From contig NC_051441.1 of the NCBI RefSeq assembly GCF_001649575.2, positions 16,895,428-16,959,427 of the forward strand: a stretch of DNA of 64,000 bases, in the 5' to 3' direction. The DNA is from Kryptolebias marmoratus (lineage: Eukaryota > Chordata > Actinopteri > Cyprinodontiformes > Rivulidae). Position 1 is the stretch's first letter. Every line of letters starts with the position of its first letter. Positions 33,127 through 46,559 of the stretch are shown here, piece by piece. The notes below the pieces were generated by a model that did not search any database, was not told the origin of the DNA, and worked only from the letters and a program-made list of their open reading frames with translations. Both the position numbers and the translations under genes were made by a program.

Positions 33127-36061
33127 ATGGCTCTGAATCGGAATCATTCACAGAACGGCGGAGTTTTGATAAGCAACGGAGAATGGTGAGTTTAGTATGT
33201 TTCATTGTCTCTTTTTTTTTATTTTTCCGTGAGGTTAACGTGCTGAACCAGCTGCTGTCCTCTCTCCGTTTAGCTTGTTTACTTTCCGCTCTCCGCTGCT
33301 GCGTAGCGAACCGCTGCTAGCTGGCCTGGATAACATTAGCGCTCCTAGCCTTTCTGAGTAATTGCTGACATTTGGGTTGTATTTGTTCGCCTGTTTAGGG
33401 TGTGTTAACCTATATTTATTTTACACAAAAAGATAATGTCCAACTCTTTGTTCTCATTGTATATTTTTTAGGATTGGTTGTATTCTTGTACCTAGCTTGT
33501 TTCGTTACCCAACTATCAAAACAGGAGGTGGCTTTTAGTTTTCCTTTCATGTTGACACCGTTAAAACACAAATGTCATCACACACTGGTATTGCTCAAAG
33601 TGGGGTTACATTATCATGTGAAATACAGCGGTTAACTTCTCCAAAATGTACCTTTCTGGGTGATTTTTAGATAATCTGGTGTCTCTATGGGGATGACCTA
33701 CTTTGTTTATTCTCTTCTCAGTGTTGTAAGGGACTGTAAGAATGTGGAGCTGTCATTCACCGATGTCACCTGCAAGACTGATCTGCTGAAGGGGACCAAG
33801 AAGGGCACTATTTATCTAACGCCATACAGGGTATAACCTAACTTGAGCTACGTTAAATGCACTTTGAATTTAATGCACAATTTTAGCGTGCTGCCGCTTC
33901 TTTGCCCTTTCTGTAACTTCTTGTTTGTTCTGTTTCAGCTATTGTTCGTGTCCAATAATTCCAAGGACTGCCTTGGTTCGGCCATGTTCCCCTATTACCT
34001 GATGAAGGGCTGCAGCATTGAGCAGCCAGTGTTTGGAGCCAACTACATAAAAGGGACTGTGTCGGCTGAGCCGGGCGGTAGGTGGCCTTCTTTTTGCCTG
34101 ATTGCATTAGGTGTGGGCTTGTGTTGTAGCTGAAGTGGTTCTGGGCACGTCCCACTTGGAGGAGTTTTTGGGGCAAACCCAGAACCTTTTGGAGGGCTTA
34201 CAAATCTTCTTTGGCCTTGAAACGCCTTGAGATCCTCCAGTAGGAGCTGGAGAGGAACATCTGGGTTTTCCTCCTGGACCTGTTGCTTCTGCCTACTGAT
34301 CATGGTTAATCAGCAGAAAATAGATTCATTAATTGTATTGTACTAATATTAAAAGAAACAGGTTCTGTAATCCAGGTTGTTCTTTGTATTTGTTTCTAAT
34401 TTAAGTTTACTGGTTATCCAGGTGGCTGGGAAGGTCAGGCCCATTTTAAAATGTCATTTCCCAGTGGAGGAGCCATTGAGTTGGGACAGCACCTCTTCAA
34501 ACTGGCCACAAATGGTTTGTATGCTCGCAATTTTAATCATTCTCATATATTTTTGTACTAACTGACTACCTCTTAAAATAGCCCTTTTAAGAATTACAGA
34601 CAACATTTGCTAAGAGTACAGAATTTAATGAATGTACCGGTAGTTGTGTGAACACAAACCACCATTTTTACAAACACCCCGTTCTCCTTCTGTGTTCCAG
34701 CCTCTCGTGCTGCTCCAGCTCAGAACGGCGCTGCTTCTTATGGCTACCCTTCACCAGGAGTGATGAACGGTTACGGTCCACCGCCGCCTGCTCTGAACGG
34801 CTACCCCTACCCACCCCCTCCCCAGCAGAATGGATTCTACCAGGGTCCTCCTCCTCCTCCTCCTCCTGCTGGCAATATGGGCTATCCCTTTCCTGCAGCA
34901 GCGGCAGCAGCAGGTACAAAGTTCAGCCATCTGCATAATGATGTCTGCGTTTAGATTCTGCTAAAAATCACGACAACGCAAATGTAGCCGTCTGAGCTGG
35001 TAATGCAGTGGTAGTTATGTGCTGAAACGATTTTAACTTAAAGCTCAGGCATTTTTTTATTGATTCCTCTTTTTCACTTTGTATAAATGTAATGAAGATA
35101 TGCAGGTCTGTAATTTTGGATATTTTAGAGCCGCGGTGTTCCTCCCGCTCCCCGTCCTCCCGCTCCCCGTCCTCCTGGTTATTATATATTTTTGTGCTTC
35201 CCTGCGTCTCTCTTCTATATTCTCCTGTTAACCCGTTGGTTTTCTGTCTCAGGAATGTACCCATCTGGGTTTGACTACATGGCCCCCCCTCCTCCGTACC
35301 CTGGGCCACCACAAAATTGGACTCCACCTCCTCAGAACTGGGCTTCTGCACCACCTCCTCCTCCAGGTCTGTTGTTTTATTTTTATTTTTTCCCCCACTC
35401 TCTGGCTCTTCTCCCCCTTTCCTCTCCTTCCTCTCTCTGTGTGTCTGTGTCACTGCACATGTCAGATTAAATTTCTTCTTCGTGATGAATCACTTCAAAG
35501 CTCATCGCTTATTAAAAAAAAAAAGCATGCAAATGTTTAATTTATTTAAATCTAACAACAAAATGATGACACTTGTAGAGTTTTGTGCACGCCGGATGTG
35601 TTTGATCCCAGCGTGACACGTCTGTGTTTCAGGGTGAGGTCGAGTTTCTCACGTTGCTCCTCGTTGATTCATGTCTTGAGGATTTCTGAAGCCGTCACTT
35701 AAGATTCATATGACTAACACTGCACTCCGTGTTCTGAGCTGCAGCATCTGCTCCCAAACATGTTCTGAATGCAGAACTTGTCTGTTTCAATCTTCCTCTT
35801 GTCGCGTCTTATTTTAGGTCCAGGTAACTCGAAGGCGGCCGAAGCAGCAGGCAGCGCGTACTATAATCCCAGCAATCCGCACAACGTCTACATGCCTGCG
35901 GTAAGCCTCCCTGCCCGTTTCCTCCACATCAGACCTGAAACGACATGGGAGCTGTCCTCCTGATGACATGATACTTGTTTTTGATCTCCCCCCCCCATCT
36001 GCAGGAGCGGCCTCCTCCATACGCACCGAACCCTGACTTTCCTGACAAGAAGAACAACTGA
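33127..36061 (+). CDS. wbp2nl: WW domain-binding protein 2 family, WBP2NL-like
   Basis: Eight coding exons (33127-33185, 33722-33830, 33939-34077, 34422-34514, 34701-34913, 35253-35366, 35818-35900, 36005-36061) join in phase to 288 residues. Residues 1 to about 130 form the GRAM/PH-like domain ([45 protein letters not shown]). The rest is Pro/Gly/Tyr-rich, with two PPxY motifs (PPPPYPGPP and RPPPYAP) that bind WW domains, and a conserved end [22 protein letters not shown]2 is a transcriptional co-activator; mammalian WBP2NL (PAWP) is a sperm perinuclear-theca protein. The N-terminus ([14 protein letters not shown]) and the neighbours fit WBP2NL better than WBP2. WBP2 itself remains possible, because the C-terminal end is WBP2-like. 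Poly(A) signals are at 36100-36105 and 37172-37177. Confidence 0.9.
34135..34330 (+). mobile_element. 3' tail of a fish LINE (WBP2NL intron 3)
   Basis: The segment resembles the widespread fish LINE tail around GGAGGAGTTTTTGGGGCAAA, AGGAGCTGGAGAGGAACATC and CTGTTGCTTCTGCC. It ends TCAGCAGAAAATAGATTC, a decayed form of the AAGCGGAAGAAAATGGATGG terminus. It is 5'-truncated, as expected for LINE insertions. Confidence 0.6.
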
Positions 36062-37190
36062 GACTCGGTGACACTCCCAGTTAATTTCTCCGACTCCTAA
36101 ATAAATACGTTTTAGAGCGAGGCGAAGCGTTGATGGACTCGGTTGTAACACGCAGACGAGTTACACAGGGGTGAAAGGTGTCAGCGATAACAAACACACA
36201 ATCAGTGAAACGGTCTTTAAAGTGCTGTTTTCACGTTCCTTAACTCTTGCTTTTTGAAAACTCTTTATTTGTAACATTCTCGACAGTGTGATTAATTCTT
36301 CTCAGTTTCTCTAACGCAGGCCTGCCTCTGTTTTGAAATGTATAGAAAGGGGCAGTGTATTTTCTTTTCTTTTTTCCGATTGGATTTCCTATTGAAACAT
36401 TTTGTACCCATTCAATGATGGCGGTTCTTGTATTTATTAACAAGAGAAAACTCCTCTACATGTAGTTAGTTTTTTTTTTTAGTTTTTGTCCAAAAACAAA
36501 AACACATCTGGTTTTAATGATGTTACATAACAGACTGATTATCCTACTTTAAGCATTATTTCAGTAATTTCTCTTTCCTCTGTGATCAGTGTTATCCTGC
36601 ACTCAGTCACATTAGAGCTTCAATAACTTAACTCGGTGTATTTGATCGATCATAACATTTATATAGGATGGTAAGAAGCAGTGTAATATTTGATAAGTGG
36701 GATCAGAAAGATTTCTTCTGAAACGTTTGAGTGCTTTGTTGAAATCTCACATACCACGGTGAACAGCGGGGTACCTAAAGGCACTATACCTTCAGCTTCC
36801 GCTGCTGTTCACGTAAACAAAAGCCAAGCTGAAACCAGAAGTCTGCTCTTTCGGTAATTACACTAGTGTGGGGTTACAGGGCCACATATATTCAGGGCCC
36901 TTCGGCGTTTTGCTTGCTGTTGACGATTCTGAAGGCAGGGCAGTTTCTGCAGATTGACGAGGAGTGAGGGGCCAACAGTCTTTACAGCCACATCCTCCTC
37001 AATCTGCATCAGTTACAGCCCATGTGATGGATTATTTGCACACAGATGTAGTGGGTAGAAGGAAGGGGGTGGGGGAGAGTAGTTTGCCAGATGTAATCAA
37101 ATATTTGTATATTAATACCTTTTTATTTGCAGTTCCTGTTCTTTTTGCTGAATTTGTCTTGATTAAAATCTAATAAAAAGTGATTTATTA
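36062..37190 (+). other. WBP2NL 3' UTR
   Basis: Proximal AATAAA at 36100-36105 and distal AATAAA at 37172-37177. The long form would be about 1.1 kb. No other feature was seen. Confidence 0.55.
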
Positions 37191-37318
37191 AAAGTATATG
37201 GTGGTATATTTTTAAACTAAACACCATTTTCTTAGTTAATTTATTCAGTGTGTGACTGTAGACTGAAGAAAAGAAGAGTGCTGCAGATGCACAAATGCAT
37301 AGCAGAACGAGGCTTTAA

Positions 37319-37804
37319 AGGTATAGTTCAGATCTTTTAAGTGAGCTTCTGTCATAAACAATCAGTATCTTACTTGTTGTAGATAGCTACTTGAATGACC
37401 TCAAACTGGAGGAAGTAAAAGATTGGTTTTGACCAGACTGATGATCTAATGGCTATTAACAGAAAGTGTATATGTTGTCACATGTGAAATCGTGTTAGAT
37501 TAAATGGCAACAGCAGCTAGCTGTAGCACTTGTCGTGCACATCCAGCAGGAATATCATAACATCTCTGCTGAAATACTTGTAATATGTAGTGCAAAAGTG
37601 ATGACAGTAGATTTAAAAGAACAGAGTTAAAATGAATCTTTTTAGACAAGTTATTTTAAGATGGCAGCAGTCCACATTGGTCTTGGCCTCGCTCAGACTA
37701 GCTATCAGCTGAAGCTGTTTAAAGAGCTATCCATAACAGGTAAGATATTAATTGTTCAAAACACTTCCACAGAGCTCTACTTCAGATAATCTGAGCTATT
37801 ACCT
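37319..37804. mobile_element. Foldback element, copy 1
   Basis: The left end reads AGGTATAGTTCAGATC. The reverse complement of the right end reads AGGTAATAGCTCAGATTATC, and both continue inward through ATCTTAC(T/C)TGTT to GATAG. The ends are about 70-80 bp inverted repeats around a non-coding middle. Related copies are listed at 46.6, 47.7, 58.3 and 61.3 kb. Confidence 0.7.
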
Positions 37805-38284
37805 AAGCGTGAATGAACTCTCTAGAAGAAGCAAAGTGCTTTACTGTAACATTTTTACTACTGCCTATATGGGAACAAAAGTATTTTGTGAAAGCTTCAA
37901 GCTGACTGGGTCAAGTTTAAGGGAAATCTAATCCTGACAGAAACACACATTTGACCAAATCAGAGAATCAGATCAGTCCACTCTCTAACTGAATCATGTA
38001 TTTATTATGGAATGAAACAAAGCCAAGCCTGAAGGTTCATTTCACTCCATCACAGAAAACGGACTTCAACAAATGGGTCGGTGTAACAGTTTCTAGAGTT
38101 TCATAAGGATGGCAAATGTCATGCACTAAAACACAAACGTACAAATTTCTGCTTTCTGAACCAACGTGTAACACAAAATAAATAACACTACAGAAGAGCC
38201 CAGCTGCCCGCCCATCAATTTATAAACTAATTATCTCCCACTCACAGAAGGCGAAAGACAGGAGATCCTGTGTCTTTGATGGTC

Positions 38285-38700
38285 TGTTAGCAAAATATCT
38301 TGTTAACCAATAGACAGATTTCAAAGAAACTATCAGAAAATAATAATCAAATGTACAGCGACAACTTTTGGAGCCAACCTAATTCAAGATGGCTGCAAAA
38401 AAACGAAAAAAACAACAACACAAAAATGGCTATAAATCAGTCATTTGGACAGATATTGAGTCACAATTTGATGTGGTAGCTGAGAGTCATCCACAACATG
38501 TACTTTAAATGCTTTGGCATTAACTGCAGTCAGCATTGTTTGTCTGTTAGCAAAATGTCTAATGAGCCAGTAGTTGGATTTTGTTGAAACTTTCAGAAAG
38601 CAATCATTAGATGTATATCTACAACCGATCAACTTTGGGAGTCAGCTCAATTCAAGATGGTTGCCACAGCTAATTAATCTTGGCTAACATAAAGTCCGTT
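38285..38700 (+). repeat. Dispersed ~260-bp repeat, two tandem units
   Basis: TCTGTTAGCAAAAT occurs at about 38284 and 38541, a spacing near 257 bp. Each occurrence is followed by the family blocks (CAAGATGGCTGC or CAAGATGGTTGC; GACAGATATTGAGTCA). Confidence 0.8.
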
Positions 38701-39428
38701 TTGTAGATTTTCAGTCAAAATGTAACGTCGTTCACAGCACCGATTCTGAGCGGGAGATCGCTTGAGATTGCACGTCTCAGTCTTTTCAAGGTTTGACCAA
38801 AACGGCGACAGCTCTGTCGTTTCTCGTCATGAGATGATCTTTAGTTTAAAACGCTGGCGTGGAAGCCGGCGGGTGATCTGCAGTCCTTCAAGAAACGCTA
38901 GGCCTTTGATTCTTCTTTTGGTTCGAACTCAGAAAGCGGTGTGCTTTTTATAACCATGCATTTTTTCCATAGCTTGAACTCATTTTAAGGAAGCTTTAAA
39001 GGAAACTAATAGCATTAAAGGATAAACAGTTCAGAAGGAAATTAAAAGGGCAGTTCTTTCCACATACAAATACATAGAAATATTCAAATATTTACATCGT
39101 TTAATGGCTATAAGGAAGTAGCATTTGTTTCTGTGCTGTTTATTGATGCATTTTCTTTCTGAAGAGATTGAACTTGCAATATCTACTTTTTCCTCTTAAC
39201 ACAAATACCCCTTGTAAAAACTATATATTAAGATATGTTCTGTTATTTCAAGAAAAACATTTAAAGAAGTTGAAAAATATAGAAAGTCCGATAAAGAAAT
39301 AGAAGCTGCTACTTCCTTGATGATTCAACCCAAAACGGTCCCACTTGCTGAACACCTGACTTAAGTTTCACAGCGTCCTGCGGTGACAACGAACTCGGGA
39401 GGATCCGGTTCGACGAAGGGACCGGCTT

Positions 39429-41855
39429 TCACGGCTCCTCCTGTAGAAACCAAACCTCGTTCCTGCGTCCGTAAGGCTTGAGCGGCGGGTTGAAGCTACA
39501 GCAGAAGAACTGCTTGCGCTGATAGGGCGCCGTCTCGCCCAGGGTGCGCGTCAGACGCAGGGCCTCGGCTCGGTACTCGCTCTCCGCCGCAAAGCCACTG
39601 AACTGTCTGCGGGGAACATTCACATCACAAAAAGCCATTTGTAGCACTCAGAAATTGCTCCTCTCAGTGGTAATTGAATGTTTTCTAGCTATATGTTGTC
39701 TGAAACATTGGTAAAGTCCAAAGGGTGCCCAGAAAAGCCAATGGTACACAACAAAAACGAAGAAACTATGTGAATCACTGTCTTTTAGTTCTGTATGTGC
39801 TCTCATCTTGCACAGCAGTAACCATAACCTCATGGTTCCTGTAGCAGTTTTTCAGTTCTGCACGGCAGCTTGGAGGAATTTCACTTCACTGCACTGTTCA
39901 GAACAACTCTGACTGTGGGCTGTTGGTGGGTTTCCTCACACGAACTGCTCGCTTCACGTCCTTCCTCCACATGTCTTTTGGACTGAGGCTAAGACTTAAC
40001 TCCCATTCATCACCTTTTGGTCAAATGATAGGCATGTTCTGGGGTTTTGTCTTCCTTTGTGAACCACAGTCCTGTAGAGCTGCATTTACAGAGCGGACTG
40101 AATGAATGGTGAACGGAGCAGCGGTTCACTGATGAAGCCTTGGCTTTGGAAAGGTGCGCATCTGCTACACCTGCACCATCGTGCCGCCTGCCCGTCAGAT
40201 TCCAAGGTCATATTTTGGCACCATATTCATGAGAAAACATGCACACCACCAGTTTTACTGTACTGTATACTGTAGCTCTAAAATGTATACATACAGAGCA
40301 TAGACGGTCATGCCGGGTCGCTCTTCAATCCTGATGGCACTGTCGCTGGGAGTCGGGGGGCTTATTTGGTAGGTGGAAGGAATCCGGATGCCTACGACCA
40401 GACGGCGAGAGAAGACGCCATCATTCCGGGGGTACACTGTGATTATGATGGGAAATGCTATACCCATGGCCTCGCCTGGGAATATGGAGTGAAACAAAGT
40501 GGGTTTCAACAAAGTGGAAGTGAGAAAAAAAAAGAAGCTAAAGCTACAGTGCAGATCTTTTGCAGCGAGTTTCAACGGAAAGGTTATGGACATTTAGTTA
40601 AATTCTGAACTGACTGACGAGTTAGCTGCTAGTCCGAGCGAGGCCGAGACCAGGGTGGAAGGCTGCTGTCTTTAAACGACTCTAGCTTCAAACATTTCAC
40701 AGCAATTCGTGTGAACACCACATATTTCATAAATCTTTACACCACTGTCCAGTTTGCTTGGCTCAGTTGTTGAGACAATTTTTTATGATTAGTTACAAGG
40801 GCACAAACTGACTTCTGATGCAGCCTGAAACACTCTCTGCAGAAGTGTCATCATTTTTCTGACAGAGTGTAATGCAAAACTGACAGCGATAAAGGTTTAT
40901 TAAACTGTTTTTTAAAGGAACCATTATAAAATTTTTTATATTGAAATCTGATCTGACTTAAACTCTGTTTCTCCAAACAGTGGCTGTGCAAAGATATATC
41001 TACTCAAAGTAAAATATTCTTGAAGCAAAATTACATAACCTGTACAAGTTATGAGCAGAACCTCTTTTCACCCCCCATAAATACACAACAGGACATTTTC
41101 ATTGCATTTGTTAATTAAAGTCCTAGCATTCCTTGAAGGAATGCATATCGCCCGCTGCCTTTCGTGCCAAAAATTGAAACAAAGATATTTCTATGTTGAA
41201 AAAAGAACTTTAAAAATAACCTTTTGCACATTCTCATGCAATATTGCGAGATCTCACATAGAGTATGTGTTGCTAGTCATTTGCAGTTGTACATACAGTG
41301 TTGACTTTCTGCAAGTTTCATTAAAATTCAACCCTTTCTCATAATTAACACTTTCTTTTCTCTGATTTACTTTAAGCACTCAGTGTGCAGATTAGACTCA
41401 GCGTTGTGTAGAATTGACTGTAAAAGTCTATGTTCTAAATTACCGAGGAGGGTTGGTTTGGTTTACCTTGTTCGTTGCTCCCACCGATGTACATGAGCAG
41501 CTTCCTGACCAGCTCCCCGGTCACCTGGTCATAGGTTCGTCCCTCGGAGGAGACGGCGGCGTACTTCCCAGGGTCATACCGTCGCACCTCGAAGCTGACG
41601 CCGTCCTAGAGAGGAGAAGAAAGTCAGAGCTTGCTTGGATTTCACGGCAACAGTTGCAAATGCAGAAATCCTATTTCTCCCCCTCCTCCTCCTCCTCCTC
41701 CTCCTCTTCCTCCACACACAAACACAGTTGTGCTCCTCCTCTGGACGGAAGCAAAGGAGAGGTCAAGTTCAGATATGATTCATGTCTGACACACCGATGA
41801 TGGCGATCTGCTCCTGAACTGATGGGACGTACACCAGGGGGGTCCGATGTGTGTC

Positions 41856-41891
<36 letters not shown>

Positions 41892-44800
41892 AAGGAGAGG
41901 AGAAACTCACATCCTGATGAGCCATATTTACACTGATTTAATTTAATTTCTCCTTCTGCTCTGCGGGGCTCAGTCAGATTACAGAGAATAATAGGCTGGA
42001 AAGTCTTACGTAACAGAGCGGAGGCAAAAGGAAAACGTACACACAGCTCTTCCCTGCACACAGGCGCACAGCTGATGCAACAATTCTGCATTAAATGCGA
42101 TTAAGTGGGGTCAACATGGAGTGTAGTCGCTCATCTGTGCGGCTGAACGATCAGTTTAATTGGCTTTGAAGGAACCTGATCATTGTTGTCCTCCATCATA
42201 ACTACATGATGTATTTTCAGTGTTTTTGCTTAGGATTTTTGCATTTTATTTGCAAACTAAATACAGCCAAAGAGTGCTCGGGCTGTATCCAAACATTCCA
42301 ACATACATCAACCTTTTTCTTTAAAGCCCAGTAATAATTTTAGACCAACTTTTATCAGCAAATGAGCTGACAGAATCCCTACACTGTGATGTATAGACTG
42401 TAGAAGAAGTGTAAAAGCAAACCAAGATTCAAAGAAATGTTAAAGCTTCTCTCATTAGGATCACCATGGTAACCACACCTCTGTCTCTCACTCCGTGGTA
42501 GCACTCTCTGGCCCCGCCCACACTACTCCGGTCCGGATATTATTTTCAAAATATACTTAGCACAAAAAGGAAGCGAATTTGTGTTTAGTTGACAATTTTT
42601 TCTGTTGTAACAATGCTTCTTGGCAGTAAATCTTATACTGTTGGAAAACCTGTTTATTTCCTCTTAAATAGAGCCACACTTATTAGAAAAAGGTATTTAT
42701 GGGTTGAGCAGCAGAGTTGCGCCCATGAACTACATGCCAAATATTCTCTGCTATTTCCCCTTATTTGGTGCTGTTTATTGGATTGGACGATTGAAGTCTT
42801 AAAAAAACATGTTGACAATATGTGTGAACATACTGGCAATTTATTAATTTATTAATAAAACAAGCAGGGGCCGCAGTAGCATGTGGAAGAACCATACACA
42901 GCCACGACAGCCTGGCTCCTTCACCTCATGCTGCTCATCAGCTTGGTCACACACTGCTGTGGGATGGCTTTCTTCAACCAGCAGTTTATGTACGTCCATG
43001 TGGCTGTGTTGGCCTCTCAGGAACAAACAGCAGGGGAAGCTGATCCCACAGGTGTTCAGTGGGAGGAGGTCAGGACTACAGGCAGGTCATCCTCTCCACA
43101 ACCAAAATCTGGAGGTAGTCTCTGATAAACCCCGCTCTGTGATGGTGAGGTTATGGTTTTTAAAAGCTCTGTTTGTGCCGCACACATGGAGATACAGAGC
43201 TTTGCAAAACCGATGACGTAGCAGCCTATTTTTGTGCATGACCGCTATCAACCTGTGCTCTAGAAACCAAAACAACACCTGAGCTGTTTGCACCAGTTTT
43301 TCTTCTTCTGTCTCACTTCATCCTGACCCATAAAACCATAAAACTTTGATTGTGTGCTGAAATGGTTGATAACTGCGAAGAAACTATATATAAAAAAATG
43401 TGTTACAACTGGTTTGGGAAAATCTTTAGCCAAGTTAAGCATGTCCTTTCTTTCCACTTTCAAATCTCAGGATGCTAAAAGCACACCTTGTGGTCATGCT
43501 TCTATCTTTTTACTGAGATCTGCCGGTGGGTATAACCTCACCACAGAGGTCCTGAAAAGTCCATGAAGAGGCTTTTGAATGCAACCCTGCAGCCACGTTT
43601 CTTCCTACACCCTTACAAGACAACAACAAGTGTTCATGAAGCTGTAACTTGTGACAGGTACACAAGCTCCTGCTTTGCAATTAGGGTTTTTTCTCCCCCC
43701 CTGGATGGCTTGTCATTGGGGCCAACATTAAAATTGTATGGTTGACAAGAAGCAGAGGCCGGCTTGAGTTAAAGAGTGCAATTAATTTGTCATGCGTCTG
43801 GGCCGACCCGTGCAGTAATTAGTCTGTGCCTGAGCGAGCTGCACAAACGCATGAAAACAAAGCAAAGCGATTGTTTAAACGTCGTGTCGCTCGAGTTTAA
43901 AATAATCTCCTGCGTTCACTGACAGACTCTGTGATGAAACGTCGCCCCGGCGTCGCCGTTCTGCTGTGCAAAAAAAAAGGGCTTGTCTGCACCCTTCCAG
44001 GCAGCTCAGCTGTATTTTGTATCGGTTTTAATTAAAAGTGTTGGGTGTCAGAGTCAGGCAGGTGCTCCGAGGATCACGTAACCGGCTCTGATTTCAGGGT
44101 CCGCTTGTTAAAAACATCAGTCAAGTCCAGAGATTTGAGAAACCTCGGTGTTGAGCTTAGAAGACCCTATTCTTGGAGGTGGCATTATTCCGGATCAGCA
44201 ACCAACAGCCTCTTCTTTTAACATTTTTCTTTACAGCTCTGCAGTGGATTTCTTTTAGAACCTGTTGTCTGTATACTAGGGGCCTTTTTTCCCCAGGCTT
44301 CATCCAGCTGATCCGTCTGTCGGGGTGAATGTGGGTTTGTGTCAGTTCGGGTCATTCTCTGCTTGTACCGGAAATCCTCTTTTGTCCACCCTTGATCCCC
44401 CTCTCAAAAGCCGTCTTTTGTCCAAGAGATAAACCCACTAAGGCACTTCTGAAACAGAGAAACACATGGCCACACGCACGCTTCCAGCAGTCCACGGAGC
44501 ATGGATAATGCGCTACGCTTTATTTAACAAACACGCATCAGTTAGATTATTGAAATTCTTCGAAAGTAAAGAGCAAATGGGCAACAGCACACACTATAGG
44601 CTACATAAAAAAGAGGCTGGAATACAGTGAATGTGTCTGTGACATCAGGTGTCTTTATTCAGCACACACAACACACACACACACACATTTGCTTCAGAAT
44701 CAATTCCTTAGCCTTTTCGCCCTGACCTTTATCTGCCACAAACAAATTCCTCTAAACGTAACCGTTACGTAAAACTAACCCTAAAACCAAATCCTGACCC

Positions 44801-45415
44801 TCAAATTACTTTAGAGCCTGGGGAAACACAGTTTGGTCCAGTTGCCAGGTGGACCCCATCTATTATGCATGAACAGCACACACGCAGGCACACGCACACA
44901 CATGCCCATAGTGTCAAAATGAATGCATGAATGAATACAAACTGGAACATGTAGTCTTTCTAGCTTGATTCTGGTGTGATAACGCCCCCTCCCCCCCTTC
45001 TTTCATTTCCATCTTTCTTTATTTCTGCCTTGTTGAACACCTCCTCTCTTTGCCCCACTGCGGGTCAGCACGCATCCTCACAGGTCACAAAGCCATTTAC
45101 TTTTATTGTTTATTTTCGAATCAGGCTCTCTGGTAAGGTTACAGGGATTGTCGCATAGCTGCACGAAAACTGCTGTTTAAAACTGAAATTAAAGCAAAAA
45201 CAATCAGGCTGAGGAATCTGATGAGCCTTTTTACTGGAAAGCAGGTTGCCTGTGCGTAAAACTGCACATAAATAAATTTAATATATATTGAAAAAAGACA
45301 TTAATTAGAGGCAAAGAAGAGAGCTATGGTTGCTTACCTTTGTCTCGCTGCTGAGTAGTTTATATTCGGTCTCCTCGGAATTTCCGAAGAGTGAATTTTT
45401 AATCATGCCAAACAT
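39429..45415 (-). CDS. hebp1: Heme-binding protein 1 (SOUL family)
   Basis: Four coding exons (45338-45415, 41467-41605, 40295-40475, 39429-39606) join in phase to 191 residues; human is 189. HEBP1 is a cytosolic protein that binds haem and other tetrapyrroles through a hydrophobic pocket in the SOUL fold; in mammals its N-terminal peptide is the chemoattractant F2L. The start MFGMIKNSLFGN is nearly invariant in the family. Later blocks include RRYDPGKYAAVSSEG, IGGSNEQGEAMGIAFPI, SDSAIRIEERPGMTVYAL, and the C-terminal NPPLKPYGRRNEVWFLQ. Intron 1 is 3.7 kb and holds a transposon fragment and microsatellites. A long CA repeat (45492-45544) lies 77 bp upstream of the ATG. In human HEBP1 neighbours FAM234B at 12p13.1; here they are 25 kb apart. 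Confidence 0.96.
40610..41010. mobile_element. Partial foldback-family sequence (upstream flank of HEBP1 exon 3 on the genomic plus side)
   Basis: Shares the internal phrase CTAGTCCGAGCGAGGCCGAG with the foldback family and, further on, AACTCTGTTTCTCCAAACAG. The terminal inverted repeats are not clear, so this is a truncated or strongly decayed copy. It lies in HEBP1 intron 2. Confidence 0.5.
41677..41715. repeat. (CCT)n microsatellite
   Basis: About ten CCT units in HEBP1 intron 1. Confidence 0.9.
41860..41890. repeat. (TG)n microsatellite
   Basis: About 15 TG units in HEBP1 intron 1. Confidence 0.95.
42885..43215 (-). mobile_element. Probable Tc1-like transposon fragment (HEBP1 intron 1)
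   Basis: The plus strand carries CCACAGGTGTTCAGTGGGAG followed by GAGGTCAGGACTAC and a cytosine-rich block. These are laid out like the antisense of Tc1-type transposases, as in the clearer copy at 11.5 kb. The fragment is short and degraded. Confidence 0.5.
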
Positions 45416-45491
45416 CGCTCAGCTCCTTCCTTCTTCTTCCTTCTGTTTTTTTTTTTTTGGGGGGACCAAATACTTGGTCTGTAGGCGGGCG

Positions 45492-45492
45492 A

Positions 45493-45544
<52 letters not shown>
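45492..45544. repeat. (TG)n microsatellite in the HEBP1 5' flank
   Basis: About 26 TG units with one interruption, 77-129 bp upstream of the HEBP1 ATG (CA-repeat on the coding strand). It is inside the promoter or 5' UTR and likely variable in length. Confidence 0.95.
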
Positions 45545-45552
<8 letters not shown>

Positions 45553-46559
45553 CGTCCCGAGCAGAGCGCACACTTGCTCTCTGTGAGGTGAAACTCTCCT
45601 CGGCAGATGTTTTCCTCCCCTCTTCCAGAGGAATGAGATGCTGAGTGGCCGCAGCTCCGGCGGACGGGTGGAGCTTCTCCCGCCCTCCTCCCTCTCCTCC
45701 CTCTCCTCCTACCTCCGTCTAATGTCGCTGTTCCCCCGCTGTTATCGCGCTCGTTTTAGTTCATGCCATAAAGGCAGTGGCAAAGCAGATGTTCCCAGCT
45801 GATATTTTAAAGCTTCTGGTTTGCGAGCTGACGGCTAGTCCGAACGCAGCCAAGCCAGAGTGGACTGCGGCTCCTTCTTAAAACTTGCTCCAGCTGCTCA
45901 TGTCAGCATCACTTCCTAGATCTCTACTCTGCCAGAATAGCTGTCAACACACCTGATTTTTCTGTGTTTTTGCTTCTAACACAATGTCTGCATCTTTTAA
46001 TTATTGTTTTGGAGTTAATTTAGGTCAAACTCATCAGGTTTATTTTAGTAAAACTTGCGTTAGAAAACAGAAAATATTCCTCGCCTTTGTTTACAACTAA
46101 ATTCGACGATCAGTTACGGAAATACTCCTGTCAGAGTTCTCGACTCATTTCATCTGATCTTAGCCCCAACTTTAGCTTTATCGCTCTCCACCGCTTCGTT
46201 TCCTCCCCAGAATGACTCCACTTCTGTCGCCTCTCGTCCTCACAGCTTTTAGTCGTCGTTTCTTTCCAGAAGAAGAAGAAGAACTTCACCTTTTCTTTTT
46301 CCACCTGACGTCTCTGATTCCATCGTTCTCCCTCTGACTCTGTTTACATCCGGGGAATATTTTACAGACTCGATGTCCATCACACACAGAGACTATCCAA
46401 AGCAAACTCGTCAATGTTCAAATGTAAACAAACGACTGGTAATTGTTGGCAACAAAACCTGACAGCTGATTTCACTCATTCATTACAAATCATGTGTTAT
46501 ACCTTTGACACAGTGAAAGGTTGTGAATTTAGTGTTTTTTAAATCAAAAATGATAAATC

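Larger units (their letters stand above)
37191..39428. other. Convergent intergenic region, WBP2NL to HEBP1
   Basis: It holds a foldback element (37319-37804), a pair of ~260-bp repeat units (38285-38700) and the HEBP1 3' UTR (about 38.9-39.4 kb). No further exon was seen. Confidence 0.55.
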
